33,907 bases of DNA from an uncultured Clostridia bacterium (GCA_944383935.1 CALWRK010000005.1:1-33907); one strand, 5' to 3'. Shown: positions 19,590-28,002, numbered from the stretch's first letter. A program made the numbers and translations. Notes: generated by a model not told the origin, from the sequence alone.

Positions 19590-20233
19590 CTCGCGCCACC
19601 TCTAATCTGTTTCACCTTGTCTATAAAGGCGTGTGCGGTGCGCGCGACTTCCTCATAGTCCCCCCTTTTGGCGCCCGCGGTGAGAAAAGAACCTGCGCCT
19701 ACGGCTGCAGCGCCCGCCTTGAACCAATCTTGAACATTGTCCGCGCTCACGCCTCCCGTAGGCATGATATCCGCCTGCGGGAAAGGACCTTTCAGCGCCT
19801 TTAAGCCGGAGGGCTTATATACGTCCCCGGGGAAGAGTTTGACCAGTCCCGCGCCCGCTTCCAGCGCCTGTTGAAGCTCCGTAGCCGTACCTATGCCGGG
19901 GATACAGAGCACGCAATATCTGTTGCACAGCTTTATCGTTTCGGCATTGAATGAGGGCGCGACTATGAACTGCGCTCCCGCCAGCATCGCCGCCCTTGCC
20001 GTTTCCGGGTCGAGCACGGTGCCCGCGCCCACGATTACCTTGTCGCCGTATTCCTTCACGAGCGAGGAGATCACTTCGCTTGCCCCGGGCATGGTGTAAG
20101 TGACTTCTATCACGTCCACTCCCCCGGCTATGCACGCACGCGACGAGCGCACGCCCTCGTCGCAACTTGCGCCCCTTATCACGGCGATGACGCCGCTTGC
20201 CTTGATTTGTTCAAGAATTTGCTCTCTCTTCAT
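19586..20233 (-). CDS. kdgA: 2-keto-3-deoxy-6-phosphogluconate (KDPG) aldolase
   Basis: Splits KDPG into pyruvate and glyceraldehyde 3-phosphate. 215 residues, the normal length of the trimeric class I aldolase (eda-type). E43 in VIEVTYTMPG and the Schiff-base lysine K132 in LVKLFPGDVY are in place, as are GAGTVLDPE, VAPSFNAE, IPGIGTATE and MPTGGV. A GGAGGGAG site lies just before the ATG. The gene follows a hairpin that ends the lipoprotein transcript, so it may have a weak promoter of its own in the AT-rich 20240-20298 (TTGATA present, -10 uncertain). Confidence 0.95.
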   Translation of the reverse strand: MKREQILEQIKASGVIAVIRGASCDEGVRSSRACIAGGVDVIEVTYTMPGASEVISSLVKEYGDKVIVGAGTVLDPETARAAMLAGAQFIVAPSFNAETIKLCNRYCVLCIPGIGTATELQQALEAGAGLVKLFPGDVYKPSGLKALKGPFPQADIMPTGGVSADNVQDWFKAGAAAVGAGSFLTAGAKRGDYEEVARTAHAFIDKVKQIRGGAR

Positions 20234-20286
20234 TCTACTCCCTCCGCTTCCCCCCGCGGAACCATATAAAATATTATTTATTTATC

Positions 20287-20322
20287 CTAATATATCAAAG
20301 GCAGACGCTTTTGCGCCCGCCT
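20287..20322 (-). terminator. Hairpin between lipoprotein gene and kdgA; probable partial terminator
   Basis: On the minus strand a 10-bp stem (arms at 20313-20322 and 20299-20308, two G-U pairs) with a TTTT/AAAA loop is followed by TTTGATATATT, an imperfect U tract. It lies 6 bases after the lipoprotein stop codon. Leaky termination would lower expression of the downstream genes relative to the lipoprotein. Confidence 0.65.
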
Positions 20323-20328
20323 CGTAAG

Positions 20329-21483
20329 TTATTCTCCGTCCGCCGCTCCGCTCTTGATGTAGTCGGTGAGATATTCCAGTTCCTTGTCCATAGAGCAGTC
20401 TGCGTCCGAGTAGGAGAAGTAGACGTTGTTCACCGCTTGTGCCATGCCGGAAAAACTCATTACCCTTCCATTCCATGCTTCATCAACGGTATAGCTTTTG
20501 AACAGTCCGCACGACCATAACTCAAAACTTATGCTTATTCTTTCCCAAACAATCTCCGATGCCGAGTTATCACTCTTCAAAAACTCTATGCTGCGCTCGT
20601 CCGCGTTCAACTTTTCCAAGTTGAACATCATGGTTATCTTGTAATAATCGCCGTCCGTTGCCTTTTCTATCGTCGCTCCGGACACAACGCCGTCGGCAAG
20701 AGTGTTTATATTGCCCTGAATGAGCCTGTCGTCAACTTCGCAAGTTTGAATGTCGTTTTTAATAGCCGCTATAACTTCGTCAAGAGATTTGCCGTTTTCC
20801 GCGACGATACCCGACTTGTGGATCTCTTCTCCATTGCCGCCGAAGTCTTTCCCCTTCTTCCACTGCGTAGTCAAAAGATCTTCGCCTAAAAGCTGCGTCC
20901 CGGTAAAGGTAGTTACCTCCTTTCCGTCGCCGCTCAATTCAAAGCGATAAAGTCCGGACAGCTCGCCCGTATTCGCCACAAAGCGCAGTCTGGCGCTTTC
21001 CAAAGAGCCTTCTATGATACTGCCGACCAAGCCGGAAAAGCTGGAGTTGTAGATGTGCTTTATCGTATAGTGATATTTTTCACCCTTATAATCTCCGTCC
21101 GCCCTCTTTTCCTTGTGATATTGCTGATATGCCATGGTGCCCTTATCTCCATTGAGCACGGTATCGCCCACCTTGTTTTGGAACATGGCGTATTGCGAGG
21201 TCTGACCCCAGTTGTAGCTGGCGAGCGCCCACAGGTAAGCCGCTTTTGTGGCGTCATCCAACGAGGTGGAGTTCAACACATCATTCACTTGCGCAGAATA
21301 ATATCCGTCGAAAGCAGGTTCCGTGTTATAGCCGCCGAAGTAGGTTTCATCCGCCATGGGAGGCGCGCCAGCCACCGTGCACGCGGACAGCACCGCCGCC
21401 GTCACCGCGATAAGTACAACGACAGCCGTCAGTGCAAAAACCTTCTTTTTGCCGAAAACTTTATAAGAAAATCGTTTTGCCAT
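20329..21483 (-). CDS. Uncharacterised lipoprotein, first gene of the uronate operon
   Basis: 384 residues. A basic N-terminus (MAKRFSYKVFGKKKVF), a long hydrophobic core and the lipobox LSAC with C35 mark a lipoprotein anchored to the outer face of the membrane. The mature part is mixed alpha/beta in character, with several Trp and Tyr residues, and I recognise no domain. It is the promoter-proximal gene, separated from kdgA by a hairpin, and so is probably made in larger amounts than the enzymes. A similar signal peptide is present in the operon's last gene, but the mature parts do not obviously align. A carbohydrate-binding or sensory role is only a contextual guess. Confidence 0.75.
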   Translation of the reverse strand: MAKRFSYKVFGKKKVFALTAVVVLIAVTAAVLSACTVAGAPPMADETYFGGYNTEPAFDGYYSAQVNDVLNSTSLDDATKAAYLWALASYNWGQTSQYAMFQNKVGDTVLNGDKGTMAYQQYHKEKRADGDYKGEKYHYTIKHIYNSSFSGLVGSIIEGSLESARLRFVANTGELSGLYRFELSGDGKEVTTFTGTQLLGEDLLTTQWKKGKDFGGNGEEIHKSGIVAENGKSLDEVIAAIKNDIQTCEVDDRLIQGNINTLADGVVSGATIEKATDGDYYKITMMFNLEKLNADERSIEFLKSDNSASEIVWERISISFELWSCGLFKSYTVDEAWNGRVMSFSGMAQAVNNVYFSYSDADCSMDKELEYLTDYIKSGAADGE

Positions 21484-21515
21484 ATTTTCCCTCTACCTCC
21501 TGAGTAGGTAACTTT

Positions 21516-21544
21516 ATTATAAAATACGCGCATAGAGATGTCAA
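21516..21544 (-). promoter_or_regulatory. Perfect consensus sigma-A promoter of the lipoprotein/uronate operon
   Basis: On the minus strand TTGACA (21539-21544) and TATAAT (21516-21521) are separated by exactly 17 bases. The predicted start near 21509 gives a leader of about 26 bases with AGGAGG and GAGGG before the ATG at 21483. Such a strong core promoter suggests that control, if any, is by a repressor. No obvious operator palindrome overlaps it. Confidence 0.88.
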
Positions 21545-21775
21545 TAACGCGTAAAATAGTGTTTTTGACATAGTTAATTAATATTTACTTTACGAAAAAA
21601 TCTATAATCGCTTGTAAAATTGAAAAATATAACGAACATATAAGCGGAAATTTACTGTAAACTTACCCTTTTCTTACCTTTAAGGCGAAATAAAGATGTC
21701 TATTTTATCCATATATTTGACACCCAAATCGTCCATAAAATAGCGCAAATTTCTATATCTTCCCGCCGCCTGAGA
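21545..21775. other. AT-rich intergenic region upstream of the uronate operon
   Basis: The gap between the lipoprotein gene and nadE is 353 bases. Apart from the promoter at 21516-21544 and the nadE terminator, it holds AT-rich DNA with a TTAATTAA palindrome near 21574-21581 and an ACGCGT near 21547-21552. I see no gene, riboswitch or clear operator in it. Confidence 0.5.
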
Positions 21776-21807
21776 GAAAAAGCCGCGCTTCAAGGGGAAA
21801 CGCGGCT
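21776..21807 (-). terminator. Terminator of nadE
   Basis: On the minus strand AGCCGCG (21801-21807) pairs with CGCGGCT (21781-21787) around a 13-base loop, followed by a TTTTT run. A second weaker hairpin (TTTTTCG/CGAAAAA arms, 21811-21834) lies between it and the nadE stop codon. Confidence 0.8.
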
Positions 21808-21836
21808 GTATTTTTCGACTTTTTGTGCGAAAAATT

Positions 21837-23795
21837 TTACCTATCCTGCTCGTAAGCCTGTTTGAGTTCTCTCCTCCAAATTTCCGCAAAAGCGTCGCTG
21901 GGCATCCTCCAATCCGCCCTGGGAGAGAGGGTGACGCTACCCACTTTGGGACCGTCGGGCAGGCAGGAGCGCTTGAACTGCTGGGCGAAGAAACGGCGGT
22001 AAAAGTTGTCCGTCCACTTATATATATCCTCTTTCGTAAAGCCCTTATTCCTGTCCGTTCCGTCCTCGCCGATGACGAAGGCGTGCTTTGCAAGGCGATA
22101 TACTTTTGCGGGAGAAAATCCCCTCCTCACCACGTTATACAATATGAAGTCGTGCAGCTCGTAAGGTCCGACTATGTCCTCCGTACGCTGGGCTATCTCC
22201 CCGTCCTTGGGCGGGAGAAGCTCGGGCGAGATGGGAGTGGCGCATATGGACAAGAGTGCGTCCCTGACCTGCTTATTCCCGCAGTTGAGGGCGTAGTAAT
22301 TCACAAGATGCTTTACCAGCGTCTTGGGCACTCCCGCATTAACGCCGTACATGGACATATGGTCGCCGTTATATGTCGCCCAACCCAAAGCCAGCTCGGA
22401 CAAATCCCCCGTCCCCACGACCATGCCGCCCGTCTTGTTTGCCATGTCCATGAGCACCTGAGTGCGCTCCCTGGCCTGTGCATTTTCATACGTCACGTCT
22501 TTCACATCCTCGCTATGTTCTATGTCCGCAAAGTGCGTTAGCACCGCTTTTTTGATATTTACCTGTTTTAAGGTGGCTCCCAATGCGTTCGTCAGCTTTA
22601 TCGCGTTGGACTTGGTGCGCTTTGTGGTTCCAAAGCAGGGCATGGTAACGGCTATGACCTTTTCCCTGCTCCCCCATACCCTATCCGCGGCATTGCACGC
22701 CACGGCGAGCGCGAGCGCGCTGTCCAGCCCTCCCGATATTCCCACCACCAGCGTCCCGACATGGGCGCGCTTCATGCGCGTGACCAAGCCCGACGTCTGC
22801 ATGGTGAGTATCTGCGCGCACCTGTCCTCGCGCGCGCCGCCGTCCTCCGGCACGAAGGGCATGGCGGGGACATACCTGTGTGTGAGAGGAGTCTTTTCCT
22901 TTTTCAAATCGAAATACGCCGTCATACAGCCGCCGCTTTGCGTCACGGTGTTGCGCCTGCGCCTCTCCGCCGCCACCGATTGCACGTCCGCTTCCGTTAT
23001 GAGCATATCCGTGCCGTCGAACATTTGACTTGCCTGAGCCAAGATATTCCCGCTTTCCGCTATTATCTTATGTCCTCCGTACACCGCGTCCGTGGTGGAT
23101 TCGCCGCTGCCCGCTCCGCAGTAGACATATACGCACTCGCACCTACCCGACTGCGCGCTTACCAGTGTGCGGCGATATCCGCTCTTGCCTATAACCTCGT
23201 CGCTTGCGGAGAGGTTGAGTATGACGTGCGCTCCCGCCTGAGTCAGGTAAGTGGAGGGAGGAGCGGAAACCCACATATCCTCGCATATCTCCGCCGCCAA
23301 GGTAAGTTCGCTCATGGAACGGCATCTGCAAACCACTCTTCCGAAAGGGAAGGGCTTGCCGCCGAGAGAGAGGCTTACCATTTTGCTTTCCCCGTCGAAT
23401 GCGGTAAAGTGGCGCGTTTCGTAGAACTCCCCGTAAGAGGGGATATTTGTCTTGGGATACGCCGCGACTATTTCGCCGCCGGCGACGATAAAGGCGCAGT
23501 TATACAGCTTATCTTCCACGCGCAAAGGCGCGCCTACGGCGATGACGACGTCCAGATTCGCCGTATCTTTTGCCAAAGACAGGAGGGCTTTTTCACAGGC
23601 GTTGAGCAGTTTTTCCTGCAAGAACAGATCTCCCAGCGTATATCCGCACAGGGAAAGTTCGGGGAACACCGCGATTTTTGCTCCCTCTTTCACCGCCCTT
23701 TCCGTCCACATGACGATATTTTGCGCATTCGCCGCCACGTCCGCAAGCTCCATATGCGGAGTTACGGCGGCTATTTTTATAAATCCGTCCTTCAT
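21837..23795 (-). CDS. nadE: Glutamine-hydrolysing NAD(+) synthetase
   Basis: Makes NAD+ from deamido-NAD+, ATP and glutamine. 652 residues, the normal two-domain length. The N-terminal nitrilase-type glutaminase domain (about 1-280) shows the catalytic triad: E46 in FPELSLCGYTLGDLF, the Lys in YPKTNIPSYGEFYE (about 115) and the Cys in AEICEDMW (about 171). The C-terminal synthetase domain has the ATP pyrophosphatase P-loop GISGGLDSALAL near residue 352, GTGDLSELALGWATYNGDHMSMYGVNAGVPKTLVK, and the C-terminal KRSCLPDGPKVGSVTLSPR. A GAGGAG site lies 8 bases before the ATG. It is a single-gene unit, divergent from the ABC exporter and supplying the cofactor used by the dehydrogenases nearby, as in any cell. 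Confidence 0.97.
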   Translation of the reverse strand: MKDGFIKIAAVTPHMELADVAANAQNIVMWTERAVKEGAKIAVFPELSLCGYTLGDLFLQEKLLNACEKALLSLAKDTANLDVVIAVGAPLRVEDKLYNCAFIVAGGEIVAAYPKTNIPSYGEFYETRHFTAFDGESKMVSLSLGGKPFPFGRVVCRCRSMSELTLAAEICEDMWVSAPPSTYLTQAGAHVILNLSASDEVIGKSGYRRTLVSAQSGRCECVYVYCGAGSGESTTDAVYGGHKIIAESGNILAQASQMFDGTDMLITEADVQSVAAERRRRNTVTQSGGCMTAYFDLKKEKTPLTHRYVPAMPFVPEDGGAREDRCAQILTMQTSGLVTRMKRAHVGTLVVGISGGLDSALALAVACNAADRVWGSREKVIAVTMPCFGTTKRTKSNAIKLTNALGATLKQVNIKKAVLTHFADIEHSEDVKDVTYENAQARERTQVLMDMANKTGGMVVGTGDLSELALGWATYNGDHMSMYGVNAGVPKTLVKHLVNYYALNCGNKQVRDALLSICATPISPELLPPKDGEIAQRTEDIVGPYELHDFILYNVVRRGFSPAKVYRLAKHAFVIGEDGTDRNKGFTKEDIYKWTDNFYRRFFAQQFKRSCLPDGPKVGSVTLSPRADWRMPSDAFAEIWRRELKQAYEQDR

Positions 23796-23835
23796 ACTCT
23801 TACTCCTCAGCGTAAAAATTTTTACCCGAAAACGC

Positions 23836-23864
23836 TTGTTTATTGCGCCTATATACTATATAAT
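23836..23864 (+). promoter_or_regulatory. Promoter of the ABC exporter genes
   Basis: TTGTTT (23836-23841), 17-base spacer, TATAAT (23859-23864). It shares its -10 with the divergent nadE promoter. A perfect 14-bp palindrome, GTAAAAATTTTTAC (23812-23825), lies just upstream and could be an operator, though simple A/T composition weakens this. Confidence 0.65.
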
Positions 23865-23889
23865 ACAACATAGTAAATTTTCATTTCAA
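23860..23889 (-). promoter_or_regulatory. Promoter of nadE
   Basis: On the minus strand TTGAAA (23884-23889), an 18-base spacer and TATTAT (23860-23865). The leader would be about 58 bases. It overlaps the divergent ABC promoter at the -10 elements, so the two genes may compete for polymerase. Confidence 0.65.
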
Positions 23890-23906
23890 GCATTTTTCGG
23901 TGGGTA

Positions 23907-25664
23907 ATGAGCGGAAAGAGCAAATCGGGAGAGTTGAAGATGACATCCTTCTTCGCTCCGTATAAAAAAGAGTTGATAGTGGGACCCTTCTGCAAATTGG
24001 TGGAAGCGGTGCTGGAATTGCTCATTCCCCTCATCATGGCAGAGATAATAGACAACGGCATAGCCAAAGCGGACTGGAAATTCGTGCTGGAATACTCCGG
24101 ACTCATCGTTCTCACCTGCACTGCGGGACTTTGCTTTGCCCTGGTGTGTCAAATATTCGCCTCCCGCTGTTCTCAAGGGTACGGCACGGACGTGAGAAAC
24201 GCCCTGTTCAAACATATAAACACCCTCTCTCCCGAACAGTTCGACGCCTTCGGCACCCCCTCCCTCCTCACCCGCCTTTCGGGCGACATAAATCAGCTTC
24301 AAGTGGCGGTGGCAATGCTTATAAGGCTGGTGGTGCGCGCGCCGTTTATAATTATAGGTTCGGTGATAATGGCGATCATTCTCAATCCCAAACTCTCCGT
24401 GGTGTTTATAATCGCCACGCCCATAATAGCGGTGGCTCTCTTTTTCATAATGCGCAGCACCATACCCAAGTACAAGAAGGTACAGCGGAAGGTAGACGAC
24501 CTCTCTGCGGTGACGCGCGAAAATCTCTCCGGCGTGCGCGTCGTGCGCGCCTTTGCCAAGGAAGAGGAAGAACGCGAACGCTTTAACCGCGAAGCAAAAC
24601 AACTCGCCCGCGCCGCAAGCGTGGTGGGGGCCGTTTCCGCCCTGCTCAATCCCGTATCCCTTTTGATAATCAACCTCGCCATAACGGCGGTGGTCTATTT
24701 CGGCGGCGATATGGTGAACACCGGCTCCATGACCCAGGGCGAAGTCACGGCGTTTGTCAACTATCTCACTCAAATCTCCCTCGCGCTGGTGGTGACTGCC
24801 AACCTCGTGGTGATATTCACCAAGGCTTCCGCTTCGGGAGCGCGCGTGAAAGAGGTGCTTAACACCTCCCCTTCCATAGTGGACGGCGAGGGCGTGGAGT
24901 GGGGAGAAGAGGGCGCGCCCAGGGTGGAATTCAAGAACGTATCCTTCGGCTACGGCGGGAATAACGACGTATTGCAGGACATCTCTTTCAAAGTATATCC
25001 CTCCAAAGTGGTGGGCATAATAGGCGGAACGGGCAGCGGCAAGTCCACGCTTGTAAACCTCATGCCCCGCTTTTACGACGCAAACAAGGGGGAAGTGCTC
25101 ATCGACGGCAGGAACGTGCGCGACTTCAAGCTCAAACAGCTCAGGGACAGGATAGGATATGTCCCCCAGCGAACGGTACTCTTTTCCGGCACGATACGCG
25201 ACAATATGCTTTGGGGCAACCCGGGAGCCACCGACGAGGACATATGGCAGGCACTGCGCACCGCGCAGGCGGAGGAGTTCGTGATCAAACTGCCAAACGG
25301 CCTAGATACCCCCGTAAACCAGGGCGGCAAGAACTTCTCCGGAGGACAACGGCAGAGGCTGACCATAGCGCGCGCGCTCGTACGCCGTCCGGAGATAGTC
25401 ATAATGGACGATTCTTCCAGCGCTCTTGACTTTGCAACTGATTTGAAACTGCGCACGGCTATCCGCCACAACCTGACGGATACCACCACGTTTATAGTAT
25501 CTCAACGCGCCACTTCCATACGTCACGCCGACCTCATAGTGGTGCTGGACGGCGGAAAACCGGTGGGTATGGGCAGGCACGACGAGCTTATGCGCAACTG
25601 CGAAGTATATCGCGAAATAGTCCATTCTCAAGAAGACAAGGAGGGCGAACATGACGAAAGATAA
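23907..25664 (+). CDS. Heterodimeric ABC exporter subunit with degenerate ATP site
   Basis: 585 residues: six membrane segments (about 20-310) fused to an ATPase domain (about 335-575). Walker A GGTGSGKST is near residue 374, the signature FSGGQRQR near 473, and Walker B reads IVIMDDSSSALD near 497. The catalytic Glu after Walker B is Asp, as in the degenerate-site subunit of heterodimers such as TM287/288 and BmrCD. The gene overlaps the next by 14 bases. An alternative start is the ATG at 23940 (MTSFFAPYKK), which has a better-spaced GGGAGAG; the first ATG has GGTGGG only 2 bases away. Likely multidrug or lipid-like substrate export. Confidence 0.93.
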   Translation: MSGKSKSGELKMTSFFAPYKKELIVGPFCKLVEAVLELLIPLIMAEIIDNGIAKADWKFVLEYSGLIVLTCTAGLCFALVCQIFASRCSQGYGTDVRNALFKHINTLSPEQFDAFGTPSLLTRLSGDINQLQVAVAMLIRLVVRAPFIIIGSVIMAIILNPKLSVVFIIATPIIAVALFFIMRSTIPKYKKVQRKVDDLSAVTRENLSGVRVVRAFAKEEEERERFNREAKQLARAASVVGAVSALLNPVSLLIINLAITAVVYFGGDMVNTGSMTQGEVTAFVNYLTQISLALVVTANLVVIFTKASASGARVKEVLNTSPSIVDGEGVEWGEEGAPRVEFKNVSFGYGGNNDVLQDISFKVYPSKVVGIIGGTGSGKSTLVNLMPRFYDANKGEVLIDGRNVRDFKLKQLRDRIGYVPQRTVLFSGTIRDNMLWGNPGATDEDIWQALRTAQAEEFVIKLPNGLDTPVNQGGKNFSGGQRQRLTIARALVRRPEIVIMDDSSSALDFATDLKLRTAIRHNLTDTTTFIVSQRATSIRHADLIVVLDGGKPVGMGRHDELMRNCEVYREIVHSQEDKEGEHDER

Positions 25665-27432
25665 GCACTCTTACAGTTCGGCAAAAACCCTCTTCCGTCT
25701 GCTCTCTTTCACCAAGGGATGCAGGGGCAGATTTGTCCTCACTTTCCTTTTTGCGGTGCTCGCGGTGGTGTTGCAGCTGGCAGTGCCCATACTGGTGGGC
25801 GATGCGATAGACTGCATGATAGGCCCCGGAGAGGTGGACGTACAAAGGGTGCTGCAATATGTGATATGGCTGATACCCGTGGTGGCGGGCGGTGCGTTCT
25901 TCCAATATATGATGAGCCTGTGCGCCAATTCCCTCACCTATAACACGGTGCGTTCTTTGCGCGAACACGCCTTTGCCCGCCTGTCGCGTATGCCGCTGTC
26001 CTATATAGACTCGAAGCCGCACGGCGATCTGATTGCTAGGGTGGCTTCCGATATAGAAGTTATAGCCGACGGTATGCTCCAAGGCATGACGCAGCTGTTC
26101 TCCGGCATAGTCACCGTGCTGACCACGATAATATTTATGTTCATGCTCAACTGGGTGGTGGCGCTCGTGGTGGTGGTGCTCACTCCCCTGTCCTTATTCG
26201 TGGCGGCGTTTATAGCGCGCGGTTCGCACAAGTACTTCACCGCCCAGGCGGCAAGGCGCGGGGAGCTTTCCGGCTATTGCGAGGAATCGCTGGGCGGCAT
26301 GAATGAGATACGCGCTTTTTCCCACGAAGAGGACGCGCAGACGAAATTTTGCGAGATAAACTCCCGCCTCTACACCTGCGGCTTGAAAGCGCAGATATAC
26401 TCCGCGCTCGTGAACCCCGTTACCCGCTTCCTCAACTATCTGGTATATGCGGCGGTGGGGCTTTCCGGCGGACTTATAGCCGTCCTTATGCCCTCTTTGG
26501 GCGCGGTGGGCGGCGCCGCGATGACGGCGGGCAAACTCTCTACATTCCTCATGTATTCCAACCAATACACCAAACCGTTCAACGAGATAACGGGCGTGCT
26601 CAGCGAAATGCAGAACGCCATGGCGGCGGCAAGGCGAGTGTTCGATATGACGGACAACCCCATAGAGAGCGACGATTCCGCCCTGCCCGTCTTGAATAAC
26701 GTAAGCGGCAAAGTGGACATAGACGACGTGTCTTTCTCCTACTCTCCCGAACGTCCGCTCATCACCTCCTTCGATCTGCACGTCACCCCCGGCAAGCGCA
26801 TAGCCATAGTAGGTCCCACCGGCTGCGGCAAGACCACTTTCATAAACCTGCTTATGCGCTTTTACGATGTGAACGGAGGCAGCATAAGCGTGGACGATCG
26901 CGACATACGCGGCGTTACGCGCCATTCCCTGCGCGCCGGCTACGGCATGATATTACAAGATACATGGCTGTTTTCCGGCACAATACGCGAAAACATAGCC
27001 TACGGCAAAAAGGACGCCACCGACGAAGAGATAATAAACGCCGCAAAACTCGCCAGCTGCCACACTTTTATTATGCAATTTAAGGACGGTTACGACACCG
27101 TGATAGACGAGGATTCCCTCTCTCAAGGTCAGCGGCAGCTGCTGTGTATCGCGCGCGTAATGCTCACCCGCCCGCCCATGCTCATCCTGGACGAAGCCAC
27201 TTCCAGCATAGATACGCGCACGGAGATGAAGATCCAAAAGGCGTTTGCCTATATGATGCAGGGCAGGACCTCATTTATCGTGGCGCACAGACTCTCCACG
27301 ATAAGGAATGCGGATCTGATACTCGTGATGAAGGACGGCAATATCATAGAACAGGGTACGCATACCGCCCTGCTTGAACAAAGAGGTTTTTACAGCGAGT
27401 TATATAACTCCCAGTTTGCCGACGAAAAATAA
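25651..27432 (+). CDS. Heterodimeric ABC exporter subunit with catalytic ATP site
   Basis: 593 residues with the same fused layout as its neighbour. Walker A GPTGCGKTT is near residue 387 and Walker B MLILDEATSSID, with intact catalytic Glu, near 510. The signature is LSQGQRQ, the variant usually found in the partner of a degenerate subunit, so the pair should form one consensus and one degenerate ATP site. AAGGAGG lies 6 bases before the ATG, inside the end of the upstream gene, so the two are translationally coupled. The substrate is unknown; drug, peptide or lipid export are all possible. Confidence 0.94.
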   Translation: MTKDKHSYSSAKTLFRLLSFTKGCRGRFVLTFLFAVLAVVLQLAVPILVGDAIDCMIGPGEVDVQRVLQYVIWLIPVVAGGAFFQYMMSLCANSLTYNTVRSLREHAFARLSRMPLSYIDSKPHGDLIARVASDIEVIADGMLQGMTQLFSGIVTVLTTIIFMFMLNWVVALVVVVLTPLSLFVAAFIARGSHKYFTAQAARRGELSGYCEESLGGMNEIRAFSHEEDAQTKFCEINSRLYTCGLKAQIYSALVNPVTRFLNYLVYAAVGLSGGLIAVLMPSLGAVGGAAMTAGKLSTFLMYSNQYTKPFNEITGVLSEMQNAMAAARRVFDMTDNPIESDDSALPVLNNVSGKVDIDDVSFSYSPERPLITSFDLHVTPGKRIAIVGPTGCGKTTFINLLMRFYDVNGGSISVDDRDIRGVTRHSLRAGYGMILQDTWLFSGTIRENIAYGKKDATDEEIINAAKLASCHTFIMQFKDGYDTVIDEDSLSQGQRQLLCIARVMLTRPPMLILDEATSSIDTRTEMKIQKAFAYMMQGRTSFIVAHRLSTIRNADLILVMKDGNIIEQGTHTALLEQRGFYSELYNSQFADEK

Positions 27433-27436
27433 ATTG

Positions 27437-27465
27437 TTGACTGCCGCCATATCTTGTGATACAAT
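27437..27465 (+). promoter_or_regulatory. Promoter of ilvN/H
   Basis: TTGACT (27437-27442), 17-base spacer, TACAAT (27460-27465), in the 60-base gap after the ABC genes. The leader is about 21 bases, too short for a T-box or peptide attenuator. Confidence 0.8.
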
Positions 27466-27492
27466 ATATTAAATACCATTTAGAGGCGCAAT

Positions 27493-27987
27493 ATGAAACA
27501 GATAATTTCCATAGTCGTAAAGAATAATTCCAGCGTACTGGCGCGCATCTCTTCGCTGTACGGCAGGCGCGGCTTTAACATTGATTCCCTCTCCGTGGCT
27601 GCCACGGACGACCCGGACATCTCGCGCATAACCATAGTTACGCGCGGCGACGACTACGCTTTGGAACAGATAGTAAAGCAGACGAAAAAATTGCAAGAAA
27701 CCATAGAGTGCTATCCCATCGTGGAAGAAGAAAGCGTATGCCGCGAACTGCTGCTTGTAAAAGTGGTGACGGACTCTTCTTTCGACAACACCCTGGTCAA
27801 CCTCTGCGACAAGTACGGCGCGCAGATATTGGACATCTCGGAAAACTCCGTCATACTCGAACTGTGCGGTACCAGCTCCAAGATAGACGAATTCTTAGAC
27901 GCCATCATGAAATCGCGCGTGCACTACGACATAAAGCAGGTATGCCGCACGGGTATAGCCGCGTTAAAGCGCGGAGTGAGAAAGTAA
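27493..27987 (+). CDS. ilvN: Acetolactate synthase small (regulatory) subunit
   Basis: 164 residues, the normal length of the regulatory subunit (also called IlvH) of acetohydroxyacid synthase, first common step of branched-chain amino acid synthesis. The N-terminal ACT domain (about 1-75) has the typical SSVLARISSLYGRRGFNIDSLSVAATDDPDISRITIV, with the valine-binding Gly-x-Asn region. The second half (VCRELLLVKV to the C-terminus) matches the second ACT-like domain. GAGG precedes the ATG. The catalytic subunit gene (ilvB) and the rest of the pathway are not adjacent, which is unusual. Confidence 0.92.
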   Translation: MKQIISIVVKNNSSVLARISSLYGRRGFNIDSLSVAATDDPDISRITIVTRGDDYALEQIVKQTKKLQETIECYPIVEEESVCRELLLVKVVTDSSFDNTLVNLCDKYGAQILDISENSVILELCGTSSKIDEFLDAIMKSRVHYDIKQVCRTGIAALKRGVRK

Positions 27988-28002
27988 TACGCCCACTCAA
28001 AG

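Noticed and set aside
21545-21775. Riboswitch or attenuator upstream of the uronate operon
   Set aside because: The consensus promoter leaves a leader of only about 26 bases, too short for a riboswitch, and the upstream AT-rich DNA shows no strong structure.
21680-22093. 137-codon minus-strand frame at the end of nadE
   Set aside because: It overlaps the nadE 3' end and its terminator in another frame and has low-complexity Ser/Arg-rich translation.
22761-23873. 370-codon open frame on the plus strand
   Set aside because: It is antisense to nadE, which is certain from its catalytic motifs.
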